A DNA stretch of 64,000 bases, taken from contig NZ_JACGXS010000003.1 in the NCBI RefSeq assembly GCF_014117215.1, forward strand, positions 248,001-312,000, read 5' to 3'. Below the pieces are notes generated by a model. The model was not told the DNA's origin. It made no database searches and was given only the letters and a program-made list of their open reading frames with translations. Positions 35,704 through 43,379 of the stretch are shown in pieces. A program made the translations under genes and the position numbers. The DNA comes from Stenotrophomonas tumulicola. Lineage in GTDB: Bacteria; Pseudomonadota; Gammaproteobacteria; Xanthomonadales; Xanthomonadaceae. The first letter of the stretch is position 1. The number at the start of each line of letters is the position of its first letter.

Positions 35704-36350
35704 CACCTATCCTCAGTCAAGTCTGAAACCACATCCCCATCAAGATCTTCGTCATCACTACTCAGGAGTCTACTCTTACGTCGCTTCTTCAAGCTTTCTT
35801 TGATGCTATCAAGATCTTTTTCTAATCTTTCCAACTGATACGCCAAGCCGGTTTCCTCGATTGCATATTTTACGCTATCGCCAAACTGGCGAGTCTCAAG
35901 GTAATGAGCCATCGCCTCTTTCGCGGCACCGTGAGCAATATCTTCAGCCGCTGATTTCGATAAAAACCTCAAAGTTAATACTGCCAATATTCCTATGAGG
36001 CCCAGCAAGACCCCCATCATCGTAATAATCGTCTGATAGAAGCTGCTAAGTGCAGAAACAACTTCGCCGTCACTCCATCGGTCCGGCTTCCTTTCCGGAA
36101 TAGAAGCAGCCGGGGAACTCTCAGGCGCCTTGTCGATGACTCGCACCGGATTTTTTATCTTTTCCGCGACTGGGATCTGCGATTCGAATTGCTTTTGGAG
36201 ATCGAATGCATGAACCCTCCAGACCTGGGCGAAGAAGAGGAAGAAACATATGACTATCAATGAGATGAGGACCCGGCGCTTGAGTCGAAGATTGGGGTCC
36301 GTCTTCCATGAGCTACTCATATCAAATTCCGGTCTCGTATGATGAGACAT
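35703..36350 (-). CDS. Two-pass membrane protein with coiled coil
   Basis: An unrecognised protein of about 215 residues. There are hydrophobic segments at about residues 27-46 and 108-130 with a periplasmic Pro/Ser-rich loop between. The C-terminal cytoplasmic part is a charged coiled coil (YQLERLEKDLDSIKESLKKRRK) ending in an acidic tail. The start is uncertain: ATG 36350, a TTG at 36359, or ATG 36320, which has GGAA six bases upstream. It is the first gene of the unit with the peptidase and Beta protein; membrane-coil proteins often act as sensors or effectors in such units. Confidence 0.65.
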   Translation of the reverse strand: MSHHTRPEFDMSSSWKTDPNLRLKRRVLISLIVICFFLFFAQVWRVHAFDLQKQFESQIPVAEKIKNPVRVIDKAPESSPAASIPERKPDRWSDGEVVSALSSFYQTIITMMGVLLGLIGILAVLTLRFLSKSAAEDIAHGAAKEAMAHYLETRQFGDSVKYAIEETGLAYQLERLEKDLDSIKESLKKRRKSRLLSSDDEDLDGDVVSDLTEDR

Positions 36351-36359
36351 TGTGGACAA

Positions 36360-36541
36360 TTGAATAACTTTTTGCTAGCCAGCCCTAGCTCGCACGCTGG
36401 AGCACCCGCTCGCCATGGGCACTTCAGCTTTGGCACTGTGGCGCTGAAAGCACGGTTCAGCTAGCATCCGGGACACACCACAGGACACAAATCCGGTTTG
36501 TGGACGCCTGCGGAGCTAGGCGGGACGGTCAAGGTACTGCT
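36360..36541. other. Right-end non-coding region of the island with arm-type repeats
   Basis: No gene is seen. GGACACA occurs at 36471-36477 and 36483-36489 with the same twelve-base spacing as at the left end. CAGGACACAAATC (36481-36493) is identical to 24714-24726. Confidence 0.6.
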
Positions 36542-36556
36542 TCCCCCTCTCTCCGC
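36542..36556 (+). other. Right attachment core (attR)
   Basis: An exact 15-base copy of the tRNA-Ser 3' end (TCCCCCTCTCTCCGC), here without the rest of the tRNA. The following bases continue into the terminator hairpin that originally lay behind the tRNA. Confidence 0.85.
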
Positions 36557-36610
36557 AGGACAAAACAAAACAGGCCACCCGACGGGGTGGCCTGTTTTGT
36601 TTTGTCCTGC
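36555..36610 (+). terminator. Displaced terminator of tRNA-Ser(GGA)
   Basis: A perfect 26-base inverted repeat with a GACG loop; the arms run 36555-36580 and 36585-36610 and read GCAGGACAAAACAAAACAGG onward. The layout matches the hairpin behind tRNA-Ser(CGA) at 42321-42387. This marks it as the original 3' flank of the interrupted tRNA. Confidence 0.8.
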
Positions 36611-36635
36611 AGAAGGGCGACAGATGAGAAGCCCC

Positions 36636-36742
36636 GCCGGGGTTCGACGGTTCTGCAGGAGCAGAACCGGACAGCCGAATGGCTGGCCCTGCAGCGCGCA
36701 GCGCGGTAGGGCTGGGCGCATGGATGCACCCAGAAATCCCCC
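36636..36742 (+). repeat. Structured repeat behind tRNA-Ser (copy A)
   Basis: About 105 bases closely matching, in the same orientation relative to the tRNA, the block at 42198-42306. It contains two hairpins: GGTTCTGC-AGGA-GCAGAACC (36649-36668) and GCTGGGCGCA-TGGA-TGCACCCAG (36711-36733). ORFs through it are not conserved in frame, so it is probably non-coding. Confidence 0.75.
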
Positions 36743-36825
36743 CAACTCCTCACTACCTTCGCGACCAACGCATCACCAATCCTGAACCACCCCACTGCCA
36801 CGAATAGACAACCTACCAACAGTAA

Positions 36826-36840
36826 GTTACTAATGGTAAC
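36826..36840. promoter_or_regulatory. Putative operator upstream of the flavoprotein gene
   Basis: GTTAC-TAATG-GTAAC, a perfect five-base inverted repeat 24 bases before the start of the oxidoreductase. The TetR regulator encoded just downstream is the likely binder. Confidence 0.55.
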
Positions 36841-36864
36841 CACAAATTCCGTGGATACCCCAAC

Positions 36865-37461
36865 ATGCATGCCCTGATCGTCGTCGCCCATCCCACCCCC
36901 ACCTCCCTCACCCACGCGATCGCGAGCCGGATCGCGGAAGGCATCACCGGTTCCGGTCCGGGAAACACCGCCGAGATCGCCGATCTCGCCGCCGAGCGCT
37001 TCGATCCCCGCTTCAATCCAGCCGACATCGCGCGGTTCGAGAAGCGCGCTGCTGCGCCGACCGATGTCGCCGCCGAGCAGGCACGCATCGACCGCGCAGA
37101 CACGCTGGTGCTGGTGTATCCCATCTACTGGTGGTCCTTTCCTGCCCTGCTGAAGGGGTGGATTGATCGCGTCTTTACGCAGGGCTGGGCTTATGAAGAC
37201 GGTGCGGATGGCAAGGTCAGCAAAAAGCTGCAGCGCCTGCAGGTACATCTGGTTGCCAATGGCGGTGCGGACCAGGGCACGATGGATCGGCATGGTTACG
37301 CCAAGGCGATGACGACCCAGATCGACCATGGCATCTTCGACTATTGTGGTGCGCGTGTACTGAGCTCCAGCCTGCTGCTCGCCTCCGATCCCGGCTTCCC
37401 CGCCGCGCATCTGGATACCGCGCTGGACATCGGGCGCCGCATCGTTTCAGCAGAGGATTGA
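36865..37461 (+). CDS. NAD(P)H-dependent flavin oxidoreductase (quinone reductase/MdaB-like)
   Basis: A flavodoxin-like fold enzyme of 198 residues reducing quinones or similar electrophiles. It has the N-terminal VVAHPTPTSLTHAIA FMN/FAD phosphate loop, then LVLVYPIYWWSFPALLKGW and the VANGGADQGTM segment of the family. The TTG-started TetR gene follows after four bases, so they form an operon. Together with the upstream palindrome this suggests induction by quinone or electrophile stress. Confidence 0.88.
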   Translation: MHALIVVAHPTPTSLTHAIASRIAEGITGSGPGNTAEIADLAAERFDPRFNPADIARFEKRAAAPTDVAAEQARIDRADTLVLVYPIYWWSFPALLKGWIDRVFTQGWAYEDGADGKVSKKLQRLQVHLVANGGADQGTMDRHGYAKAMTTQIDHGIFDYCGARVLSSSLLLASDPGFPAAHLDTALDIGRRIVSAED

Positions 37462-37465
37462 ACCC

Positions 37466-38086
37466 TTGTCCAAACGCGCCACCACCGCCAATGCAACTGC
37501 AGCGTCCAGTGCGCGTCGTCGGCTGCCGCGCGAGGAGCGCACGCGCCAACTGCTCGATGTCGCATGGAAATTGATCAACGATGAAGGCACCGATGAGTTG
37601 ACCCTTGCGCGGCTTGCTGAGGCGGCAGGCGTTACCAAACCCATCACCTACGATCATTTCAGCACCCGTAATGGCCTGCTGGCCGCGCTGTACGAGGACT
37701 ACGACACACGGCAGACCGCCATCTTCGACGCCGCTATCGAGGCCGCACGATCTACGCTGCAGGAAAAGGCACGCGTGATGGCATCAAGCTACGTCGATTG
37801 CGTACTGACCCAGGGACGTGAGATTTCCGGTGTACTGGCCGCGCTCTGCGGTTCACCGGAACTGCTTGAAGTGAAACGCAGCTACCAATATGCCTTCATC
37901 GAAAAATGCCAGGGCATCTTCGCGCCCTTCGCTGGCCCACAGGGTGTCGCACCGGCCGGCATGTGGGCAATGCTCGGTGCCGCCGATGCGCTTTCCCAGG
38001 CGGCAGTTGACGGCGATGTCACCGACACGCAGGCCAAGGAAGAGCTGCAGCAAGCCATCGTGTCGATGGTGAAGCGAAGCAGATAA
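37466..38086 (+). CDS. TetR-family transcriptional regulator
   Basis: A 206-residue repressor. The N-terminal helix-turn-helix is seen in TRQLLDVAWKLINDEG, LTLARLAEAAGVTKPITYDHFSTRNGLL (two blocks), with a variable ligand-binding C-terminal half. The start codon is TTG at 37466. It probably regulates its own operon and the preceding oxidoreductase. Confidence 0.88.
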   Translation: MSKRATTANATAASSARRRLPREERTRQLLDVAWKLINDEGTDELTLARLAEAAGVTKPITYDHFSTRNGLLAALYEDYDTRQTAIFDAAIEAARSTLQEKARVMASSYVDCVLTQGREISGVLAALCGSPELLEVKRSYQYAFIEKCQGIFAPFAGPQGVAPAGMWAMLGAADALSQAAVDGDVTDTQAKEELQQAIVSMVKRSR

Positions 38087-38107
38087 GCAGGCTGCAGCCA
38101 TCCGGAA

Positions 38108-38425
38108 TCAACTACTGGACAGCTTCATCAACACCAATCCACAGACGATCAGCACCGCCGCGCCAATCCGCATCGCGCTCACCTGCTCACCCAGGAACAG
38201 GATGCCGACCACGAACGCGCCGACCGCGCCGATGCCCGTCCAGATCGTGTAAGCGGTGCCCAATGGCAGCGTGCGCATCGCCACGGCCAGCAGCCAGAAG
38301 CTGGCAATCATGCCAACCAAGGTGATGATCGTAGGGGTCAACCTGCTGAAGCCTTCGGACTGTTTCATCGAAACAGCCCAGACGATTTCCAGCAGGCCAG
38401 CAAAGAACAGCGCAATCCAGGCCAT
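38108..38425 (-). CDS. sugE: SugE/Gdx small multidrug-resistance-family guanidinium exporter
   Basis: A 105-residue protein with four hydrophobic helices; Glu13 in AGLLEIVWAV is the essential carboxylate of the SMR family. SugE/Gdx-type members export guanidinium in exchange for protons. The guanidine-II riboswitch directly upstream makes that role nearly certain here. The start is ATG at 38425, with AAGGAGG upstream; it is convergent with the TetR gene. Confidence 0.95.
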   Translation of the reverse strand: MAWIALFFAGLLEIVWAVSMKQSEGFSRLTPTIITLVGMIASFWLLAVAMRTLPLGTAYTIWTGIGAVGAFVVGILFLGEQVSAMRIGAAVLIVCGLVLMKLSSS

Positions 38426-38443
38426 GGCGGCCTCCTTTGTAGG

Positions 38444-38497
38444 GGCCAGGCCGTCCTGGACAGTAGAACCCGATATGGGGGAGGCCGTTCCTCCGGG
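38444..38497 (-). promoter_or_regulatory. Guanidine-II (mini-ykkC) riboswitch
   Basis: On the minus strand two short hairpins each expose an ACGG loop: GGAGG-AACGG-CCTCC (38480-38494) and CCAGG-ACGG-CCTGG (38446-38459), with a linker of about 20 bases. Paired ACGR-loop hairpins before a SugE gene define the guanidine-II class. The second hairpin lies close to the AAGGAGG ribosome site, consistent with control of translation: guanidine binding should expose the site. Confidence 0.93.
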
Positions 38498-38711
38498 CTG
38501 GGATTCTAGCAACGGCAAGCGCGTTGGGGCATTGCTGCAGATGGGGGGTTACAACCGATTCAGCGCGCGCGTCTGGCTAACGCTCCCCCGCATGCGCTAG
38601 AATGCACGCCTGCCATCGCCCAGCGATGCGCAGTCCGGACGTGGTCTCTGGCGCGATGCGCCGCTTCCCTGCTCCGCGAACTGGCCACCTCCACCGTGGC
38701 CACGTCTCTAT

Positions 38712-38819
38712 GGCGGCCCCGTCGGCCCCTCGCGACGCTAGATCGAAAATCCCGCCAGGGCCGGAAGGCAGCAACGGTATCGATCGACGCGGGCGCCGAG
38801 GTCAGCCGGCGGGGTCGCC
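38712..38819 (+). ncRNA. ffs: 4.5S signal recognition particle RNA
   Basis: Contains the conserved SRP apical domain GCCAGGGCCGGAAGGCAGCA, with the GGAAGGCAGC asymmetric loop. The 5' end GGCGGCCCCGTCGGC pairs with the 3' end GCCGGCGGGGTCGCC to give a rod of about 108 bases. A T-containing stretch (CCTTTTCAGG) follows as terminator. It binds Ffh for membrane-protein targeting. Confidence 0.93.
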
Positions 38820-38864
38820 ACCTTTTCAGGCCCTGGAAAAGCATGGATGGCCCTCGCCCTCCAT

Positions 38865-39012
38865 GGCGTCGGGCATGCCCGGCAGTGCATCAGCGTTCGT
38901 GACACCAGCGGGACACGCCGCCCGGCATGGCGCGGCGCTACAGGTACGACACCCGACACCCGTGACGGGCATGGCCCGTCACTACCTACAGCGCGGGTCC
39001 ATGACCCGCTTC
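38865..39012. repeat. Cluster of REP-like palindromes
   Basis: Several GTAG-type half-elements: GCCCGGCATGGCGCGGCGCTAC near 38920-38941, GACGGGCATGGCCCGTCACTAC near 38964, and GCGGGTCCATGACCCGC near 38993. They separate the SRP RNA from the convergent metallohydrolase gene. Confidence 0.6.
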
Positions 39013-39783
39013 TCCAGTTGCAGGATCGTGCATCGGCACCTGCATCGCCGTCGGTGATGCCAGCGGCACGCACTGCCCCGGTTCGGCCACGCGATGCCCC
39101 CGCGCACGCAGCGCATTGCCATCGTCCACGCTGGCGTAGTGGTACAGCATCATCCGTGAGCGCAGTTCGGCACTGTACTCGCGCTCCAGATCATCCACCC
39201 CGGTATGCGAGGGGTTGCCGTGCAGACCACAGTCATGGGCGATCAACTCGTTGTCGCCGGCAAACCGGGCCAGCATCTCGGGAATCGGACGGGTATCGCC
39301 GCTCCAGGTCACTGCCCCCTTCAGGCGCAGCCCATATGCCGTCTCCGGCCAATGATGCCGCGCGGGAAACACCTCCAGCCGCACGCCCTCATGCCAGAAC
39401 GCCTCGCCGACCACGACCAGTTGGAATGCATCCCAGAAATTGGCACCGCCTTCGGCCAGCACGTTCGGGTAATCACCGATGCGCTTGTGCAGCAGCGGTA
39501 CCACCGGTGCAGGCACGTACAGGCGCACCTTGCCACGCCGTTGCGCATTGAAATAGGTATCCACGAACAGGCGCTCGAAGCCCGCCACATGGTCCAGATG
39601 CACATGGGTGACGAACAGCGCCTGCGGCATATGGCCGTAGTGCGCATGGAAAGCGGTCAACCCTTCGCCGCCGCAGTCGATGGTCAACCATGGCTGGCCG
39701 TCGCGCTCGATCACCGACATCGGCGAACCCAGTTCCACCGCCGATGCATTGCCGACGCCCAGGAAACGCAGCGACCAGTCCAT
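38986..39783 (-). CDS. MBL-fold metallohydrolase (RNase Z-like)
   Basis: A 265-residue metallo-beta-lactamase-fold enzyme. The metal ligands are HVHLDH (near residues 60-65), ARHHWPE, SGDTRP and the Asp-His in IAHDCGLHG. The layout matches RNase Z-like or phosphonate-type hydrolases, but the substrate is not clear. The stop reads into a REP-type repeat. It overlaps kdkA by one base, so it is in one unit with it. Confidence 0.85.
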   Translation of the reverse strand: MDWSLRFLGVGNASAVELGSPMSVIERDGQPWLTIDCGGEGLTAFHAHYGHMPQALFVTHVHLDHVAGFERLFVDTYFNAQRRGKVRLYVPAPVVPLLHKRIGDYPNVLAEGGANFWDAFQLVVVGEAFWHEGVRLEVFPARHHWPETAYGLRLKGAVTWSGDTRPIPEMLARFAGDNELIAHDCGLHGNPSHTGVDDLEREYSAELRSRMMLYHYASVDDGNALRARGHRVAEPGQCVPLASPTAMQVPMHDPATGEAGHGPAL

Positions 39784-40532
39784 CAGGTTCCCCGGTTCCA
39801 GGCCATGTCGTAGGCACGGCGCAGCCGGGCGAAGTCTTTTTCCACTTCATCCACGCTGCGCTCGCCGCGCAGCTTCAACAGCGACCGCAGCAGGCGCTTG
39901 AGGTTACGTTCGCGCCAGGCCGTGGCCGGGATGCGCTGCACGCCACGATCAAAGTCGATCAGCCAGCCGTGCCCGTTGCCGTCGAACAGGATGTTGTGTG
40001 CGTTGAGGTCGGCATGGTCCAGCCCCGCGCGATGGAAACGAGCGATCAGCCGACCCGTCTCTTCCCATGGGGCCCCCCGTCCGGCCACCAGCGCGCGGTC
40101 GGCCAGCGAGCGCACCGCCTCGATACGCTCCATCAGGATGGCGCAGCGATAACGCAGGCCTTCACGCATATAGAACGCGGCAATGGGCCGCGGCACCGGC
40201 AGCTTCAGCTCGCGCAGTGCGCGCATCAGGCGAAATTCGGCAAAGCTGCGGGTGTGCTCCGAGCCGCGCCATAGGTATTTGTCCTGTACCAGCTTGGCCA
40301 CCAACCCGCCGCGACGGTAGTGCCGCAGCACACTGGCGCCAAACGGCGCGTCCACGAACCAGGCACTGCCGCGCCCCCCCTCGTCCACCGGCCGTGCACG
40401 GTCGCCCCAGTGCTGCGCGGAGAACAGGCTGGCGTCTGCTTGCCGCAGCCGCTCGCGGTCGAACAGAATGGCACCCATGCCGCGTCCATCGCGGCAGGGC
40501 GTCAGGGCTTCATTGGCGTCGAATGCGACCAT
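39783..40532 (-). CDS. kdkA: 3-deoxy-D-manno-octulosonic acid kinase
   Basis: Phosphorylates the Kdo residue of lipid A-Kdo in the inner core. The 249-residue protein has a kinase fold with ATP-lysine region [11 protein letters not shown], catalytic loop [11 protein letters not shown] with the Asp present, and metal-binding IDFDRG. It is divergent from the heptosyltransferase gene across about 20 bases. Unlike the kinase-like gene at 11.2 kb, all key residues are retained. Confidence 0.93.
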   Translation of the reverse strand: MVAFDANEALTPCRDGRGMGAILFDRERLRQADASLFSAQHWGDRARPVDEGGRGSAWFVDAPFGASVLRHYRRGGLVAKLVQDKYLWRGSEHTRSFAEFRLMRALRELKLPVPRPIAAFYMREGLRYRCAILMERIEAVRSLADRALVAGRGAPWEETGRLIARFHRAGLDHADLNAHNILFDGNGHGWLIDFDRGVQRIPATAWRERNLKRLLRSLLKLRGERSVDEVEKDFARLRRAYDMAWNRGT

Positions 40533-40553
40533 TCTCTCGAGTCTAACAACACC

Positions 40554-41600
40554 ATGGCATCAACGTCCTCTTCCCTGTGCCTTTTGCGTTTGTCCGCGCT
40601 CGGGGACGTGACCCATGTGGTGCCGCTGGTACGCACCCTCCAGGCCGCACATCCAGGCATGCCCATCCACTGGGTGATCGACAAGGTCGGCCTGAAACTG
40701 CTGGATGGATTGCCCGGCGTTACCTTCCATGCCTATGACAAGAAGACCGGCCTGGCCGGCATGCGCGCCCTGCGTGCCGCGCTGCCGGCAGGGCGCTTCG
40801 ATGCCCTGCTGCAGATGCAGGTGGCCTTCCGCGCGAACGTGCTGTCGGCCTTCATACCAGCCCGCCGCCGCATCGGTTATGACCGCAGCCGCTCCAAGGA
40901 CCTGCATGGGTTGTTCATCAACGAACGCATCCCGGACCGCCCCGGCATCCACGTGCTGGATGCCATTGGCAGCTTCTGCGAACCCCTGGGGCTGGAACAG
41001 ACCGAGGTCAGCTGGGATCTTGCAGTGCCGCAGGCGGCCCATGATTGGGCGCAGGCGCAGTGGCAGGATGACGGTCGCCCGGTGCTGATGATTTCGCCCT
41101 GTTCCAGCCACGTGCGCCGCAACTGGTATCCCGACCGCTATGCGGCCGTGGCAAACCATGCCACCGCGCGCGGCTGGCAGGTAGTGCTGTGCGGCGGCCG
41201 CAGCACGCTGGAACGCGACACGACCGATGCAATCCAGGCCCAGCTTGCCCAGCCGGCACTGGACCTGGTAGGCAAGGACACGTTGAAGCAGCTGCCTGCC
41301 CTGCTGGCGCGCGCGGCGCTGGTGATGACGCCCGATTCCGGGCCAATGCACATTGCCAATGCGATGGGCAGCAAGGTGCTGGGCCTGCATGCGGCCAGCA
41401 ATCCCCACCGCAGCGGCCCCTACTCTGATCGCCGTTACTGTGTCGACCGTTATGACGATGCCGCGCAGAAGTATCTCGGCAAGCCAGCCAGCGCATTGAA
41501 ATGGGGCACCAAGATCGAGTTCGACGACGTGATGCAATTGATCACGGTGGAAGATGGCATCGCCGCGTTCGAACGGTATGTGGCCGATCACCTGGCCTGA
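40554..41600 (+). CDS. Glycosyltransferase family 9, lipopolysaccharide heptosyltransferase
   Basis: Adds ADP-heptose to the lipopolysaccharide core at the inner membrane. The 348-residue protein starts [19 protein letters not shown], the GT9 N-terminal motif. It ends with the donor site [21 protein letters not shown] and [14 protein letters not shown]. It resembles heptosyltransferase I (WaaC-type). The start is ATG at 40554. Adjacency to kdkA supports a core role. Confidence 0.9.
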   Translation: MASTSSSLCLLRLSALGDVTHVVPLVRTLQAAHPGMPIHWVIDKVGLKLLDGLPGVTFHAYDKKTGLAGMRALRAALPAGRFDALLQMQVAFRANVLSAFIPARRRIGYDRSRSKDLHGLFINERIPDRPGIHVLDAIGSFCEPLGLEQTEVSWDLAVPQAAHDWAQAQWQDDGRPVLMISPCSSHVRRNWYPDRYAAVANHATARGWQVVLCGGRSTLERDTTDAIQAQLAQPALDLVGKDTLKQLPALLARAALVMTPDSGPMHIANAMGSKVLGLHAASNPHRSGPYSDRRYCVDRYDDAAQKYLGKPASALKWGTKIEFDDVMQLITVEDGIAAFERYVADHLA

Positions 41601-41660
41601 GTACGCCGCTGCGTTCGCCGGGCAAGGCTCGGCACTACCGCCACTACCCGCGTCCAGGGA

Positions 41661-42062
41661 TCAGCGAGCGTTGTAATCCTTGTATGACTTCTCTTCTACG
41701 TAGGCCGAGCCCAGCGCCAGGTTGATCGCCTTCTTGATCCGCGCGCGCTCGTCGTTCTGCAGGTAGACGCTGCGCGCCAGCTCGATGAATGCCGGACCAA
41801 AATCACCGCCCCTGTCCTTCAGCCGGATGTTGTCTTCGATGTCCCACAGCCGTTCGTTGACGGCCTTCAGGTCGGCGCGCAGCTGGGCGATATCCTTGCC
41901 GCCCGCCGGGTGTTCCATCCAGGCCCGCTCCAGCGCAGACAACTCGGTGCGCACGTTGGCCAGCTTGGCCTCGTCGCTGATGCGCTCGGACTTGATCTGC
42001 AGGATGGATATCTTGTCCAGCAACTCGCCAAAGGCGACCGGGACGAGGATTTCAGCGGTCAT
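41661..42062 (-). CDS. DUF6165 family protein
   Basis: An uncharacterised 133-residue protein, mainly helical, starting MTAEILVPVAFGELLDKISIL, cited here in two parts as MTAEILVPVAF and GELLDKISIL. It has the ELSALERAW and YLQNDERARIKKAINL helices. Such proteins are found next to lipopolysaccharide or glycan genes in proteobacteria. An alternative ATG three codons upstream (42071) is possible. Confidence 0.75.
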   Translation of the reverse strand: MTAEILVPVAFGELLDKISILQIKSERISDEAKLANVRTELSALERAWMEHPAGGKDIAQLRADLKAVNERLWDIEDNIRLKDRGGDFGPAFIELARSVYLQNDERARIKKAINLALGSAYVEEKSYKDYNAR

Positions 42063-42197
42063 GGGGGGCATCCGTTAAGTGAGACCGGCATTTTAGCGGA
42101 CGTGGCGTGTAACGCCGGTGGTCTGCACGCCCAATGGAGGCACAAGCCCCTCTGGGGGCTGCCCCGACAGGGGCGGGGAGAGGCAGGCAAAGGAGAG

Positions 42198-42306
42198 GGG
42201 GGATTGCTGGGTGCATCCCTGCACCCAGCCCTGCGCGCCGCGCGCTCCGGGCCAGCCATTCGCTTGTCCGGTTCTGCTGCTGCAGAACCGTCGAACCCCG
42301 CGTGGG
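42198..42306 (-). repeat. Structured repeat behind tRNA-Ser (copy B)
   Basis: Reverse-oriented copy of the 36636-36742 block. Hairpins: GCTGGGTGCA-TCCC-TGCACCCAGC (42206-42229) and GGTTCTGC-TGCT-GCAGAACC (42270-42289). Bases between the hairpins (CGAATGGCTGGCC on the minus strand) are also shared. Confidence 0.75.
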
Positions 42307-42320
42307 TTCTCTCCTGCCTG

Positions 42321-42387
42321 CTCTCCGCCAGACAAAAAGAAAAGGGCCACCCGTTGGGTGGCCCTTTTCTTTTTGTCTGGCGGAGAG
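42321..42387 (-). terminator. Long perfect hairpin terminator of tRNA-Ser(CGA)
   Basis: A 32-base perfect inverted repeat with a three-base loop; arms run 42321-42352 and 42356-42387. The tRNA-proximal ten bases are the tRNA's own 3' end including CCA. The distal arm thus carries a complement of the acceptor strand. Confidence 0.8.
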
Positions 42388-42468
42388 GGGGGGATTCGAA
42401 CCCCCGAGGCGCTATAAACGCCTGCCTGATTTCGAGTCAGGTACATTCAACCGCTCTGCCACCTCTCC
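42378..42468 (-). tRNA. tRNA-Ser (anticodon CGA)
   Basis: A 91-base class II cloverleaf on the minus strand. GGAGAGG pairs with CCTCTCC; the loop CTCGAAA carries CGA (reads TCG); there is a long variable arm, GGTTCGAATCC, and an encoded GCCA. Confidence 0.96.
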
Positions 42469-42629
42469 GGTTTCCCCGGCGAACCGGGGACGCGCATGAT
42501 ACGAGGATGCGCGGTCATCCACAAGCCTCCACCCCTGGAAGATGAAATCTTCCTGAGCCGGGCGCTTGCCGGATGTCCGGGGCACCGCGATGATGCCGTT
42601 CTCCCTGCAATACACCCTTGCCCCACCCC

Positions 42630-43334
42630 ATGATCGAATTCGGACACCTCACCCACCCCGGCCTGCGCCGCGCGCTCAACGAGGACACCTACTACGGTGA
42701 CGGAGAGCTGTCGCTGTGGCTGGTGGCCGACGGCATGGGGGGCCATGCCTGTGGCGAGGTGGCCAGCGCGCTGGCGCGCGAGACCATCGTCCGGGAGATC
42801 CGCCGTGGCGCATCGCTGGCGCAGGCCATCCGCACCGCCGACGAGGAGATCATCCGCGCTTCGCGCCGGCGTAACGACACCCTGCCCATGGGCACCACGG
42901 TGGTCGCTGCACGCGTGCAGGGCAACCGCTATGAAGTGGCCTGGGTCGGCGACAGCCGCGCGTACCTGTGGCGCGACGGGCAACTGGCCCAGCTCAGCCA
43001 GGACCATAGCGTGGTGCAGGAAATGATGGCGCAGGGCAACCTGACCCCGGAACAGGCGCGCGCGCATCCGCACCGCAACGTGGTCACCCAGGCACTGGGG
43101 GTCACCGACCCGGCACACCTGAACGTGGCGACCACCGCCGGTGAACTGCGTCCCGGCATGCAACTGTTGCTGTGCAGCGACGGCCTGACCGAAGAACTGG
43201 ATGACAGCGGCATCTCCCGCACCCTGGCCTTCGACGATGCCAGCGCCCAGGAATGCGTCGACACCCTCGTAGCCGCCGCCCTGGACGGCGGCGGCTCGGA
43301 CAACATCACGGTAATCCTGGTGCGCTGCCACTAA
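42630..43334 (+). CDS. PP2C-family serine/threonine phosphatase
   Basis: A 234-residue metal-dependent protein phosphatase. Motifs in order are NEDTYYGDG, LWLVADGMGGHACGE, AWVGDSRAYLWR, LCSDGLTEEL and GGSDNITVI. It is a single-domain Stp1-like enzyme that usually counters an Hanks-type kinase. No active kinase partner lies beside it. The start is ATG at 42630 (MIEFGHL). Confidence 0.95.
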   Translation: MIEFGHLTHPGLRRALNEDTYYGDGELSLWLVADGMGGHACGEVASALARETIVREIRRGASLAQAIRTADEEIIRASRRRNDTLPMGTTVVAARVQGNRYEVAWVGDSRAYLWRDGQLAQLSQDHSVVQEMMAQGNLTPEQARAHPHRNVVTQALGVTDPAHLNVATTAGELRPGMQLLLCSDGLTEELDDSGISRTLAFDDASAQECVDTLVAAALDGGGSDNITVILVRCH

Positions 43335-43379
43335 GCGCTGCCGGGGTTCGTTGCGCGTCTGGAGGAAAGCCCCCCTGGA

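Larger units (their letters stand above)
24658..36541. mobile_element. Integrated genomic island at tRNA-Ser(GGA)
   Basis: The island is bounded by the 15-base direct repeat, with the integrase gene next to the tRNA and reading inward. Its body, especially 27.5-29.6 kb and 31.7-36.4 kb, is visibly richer in A+T than the flanking chromosome, and none of the housekeeping gene order continues through it. The integrase is the only mobility gene recognised, and no replication, capsid or conjugation genes are seen. It is thus an integrative cargo island or a satellite remnant rather than a full prophage. Confidence 0.88.

Noticed and set aside
24658-36541. The island as an intact prophage
   Set aside because: No capsid, terminase, tail, lysis or replication genes are seen.
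36461-36785. Short ORFs on both strands over the right island junction
   Set aside because: They translate the terminator hairpin and the structured repeat; reading frames are not kept in the second repeat copy.
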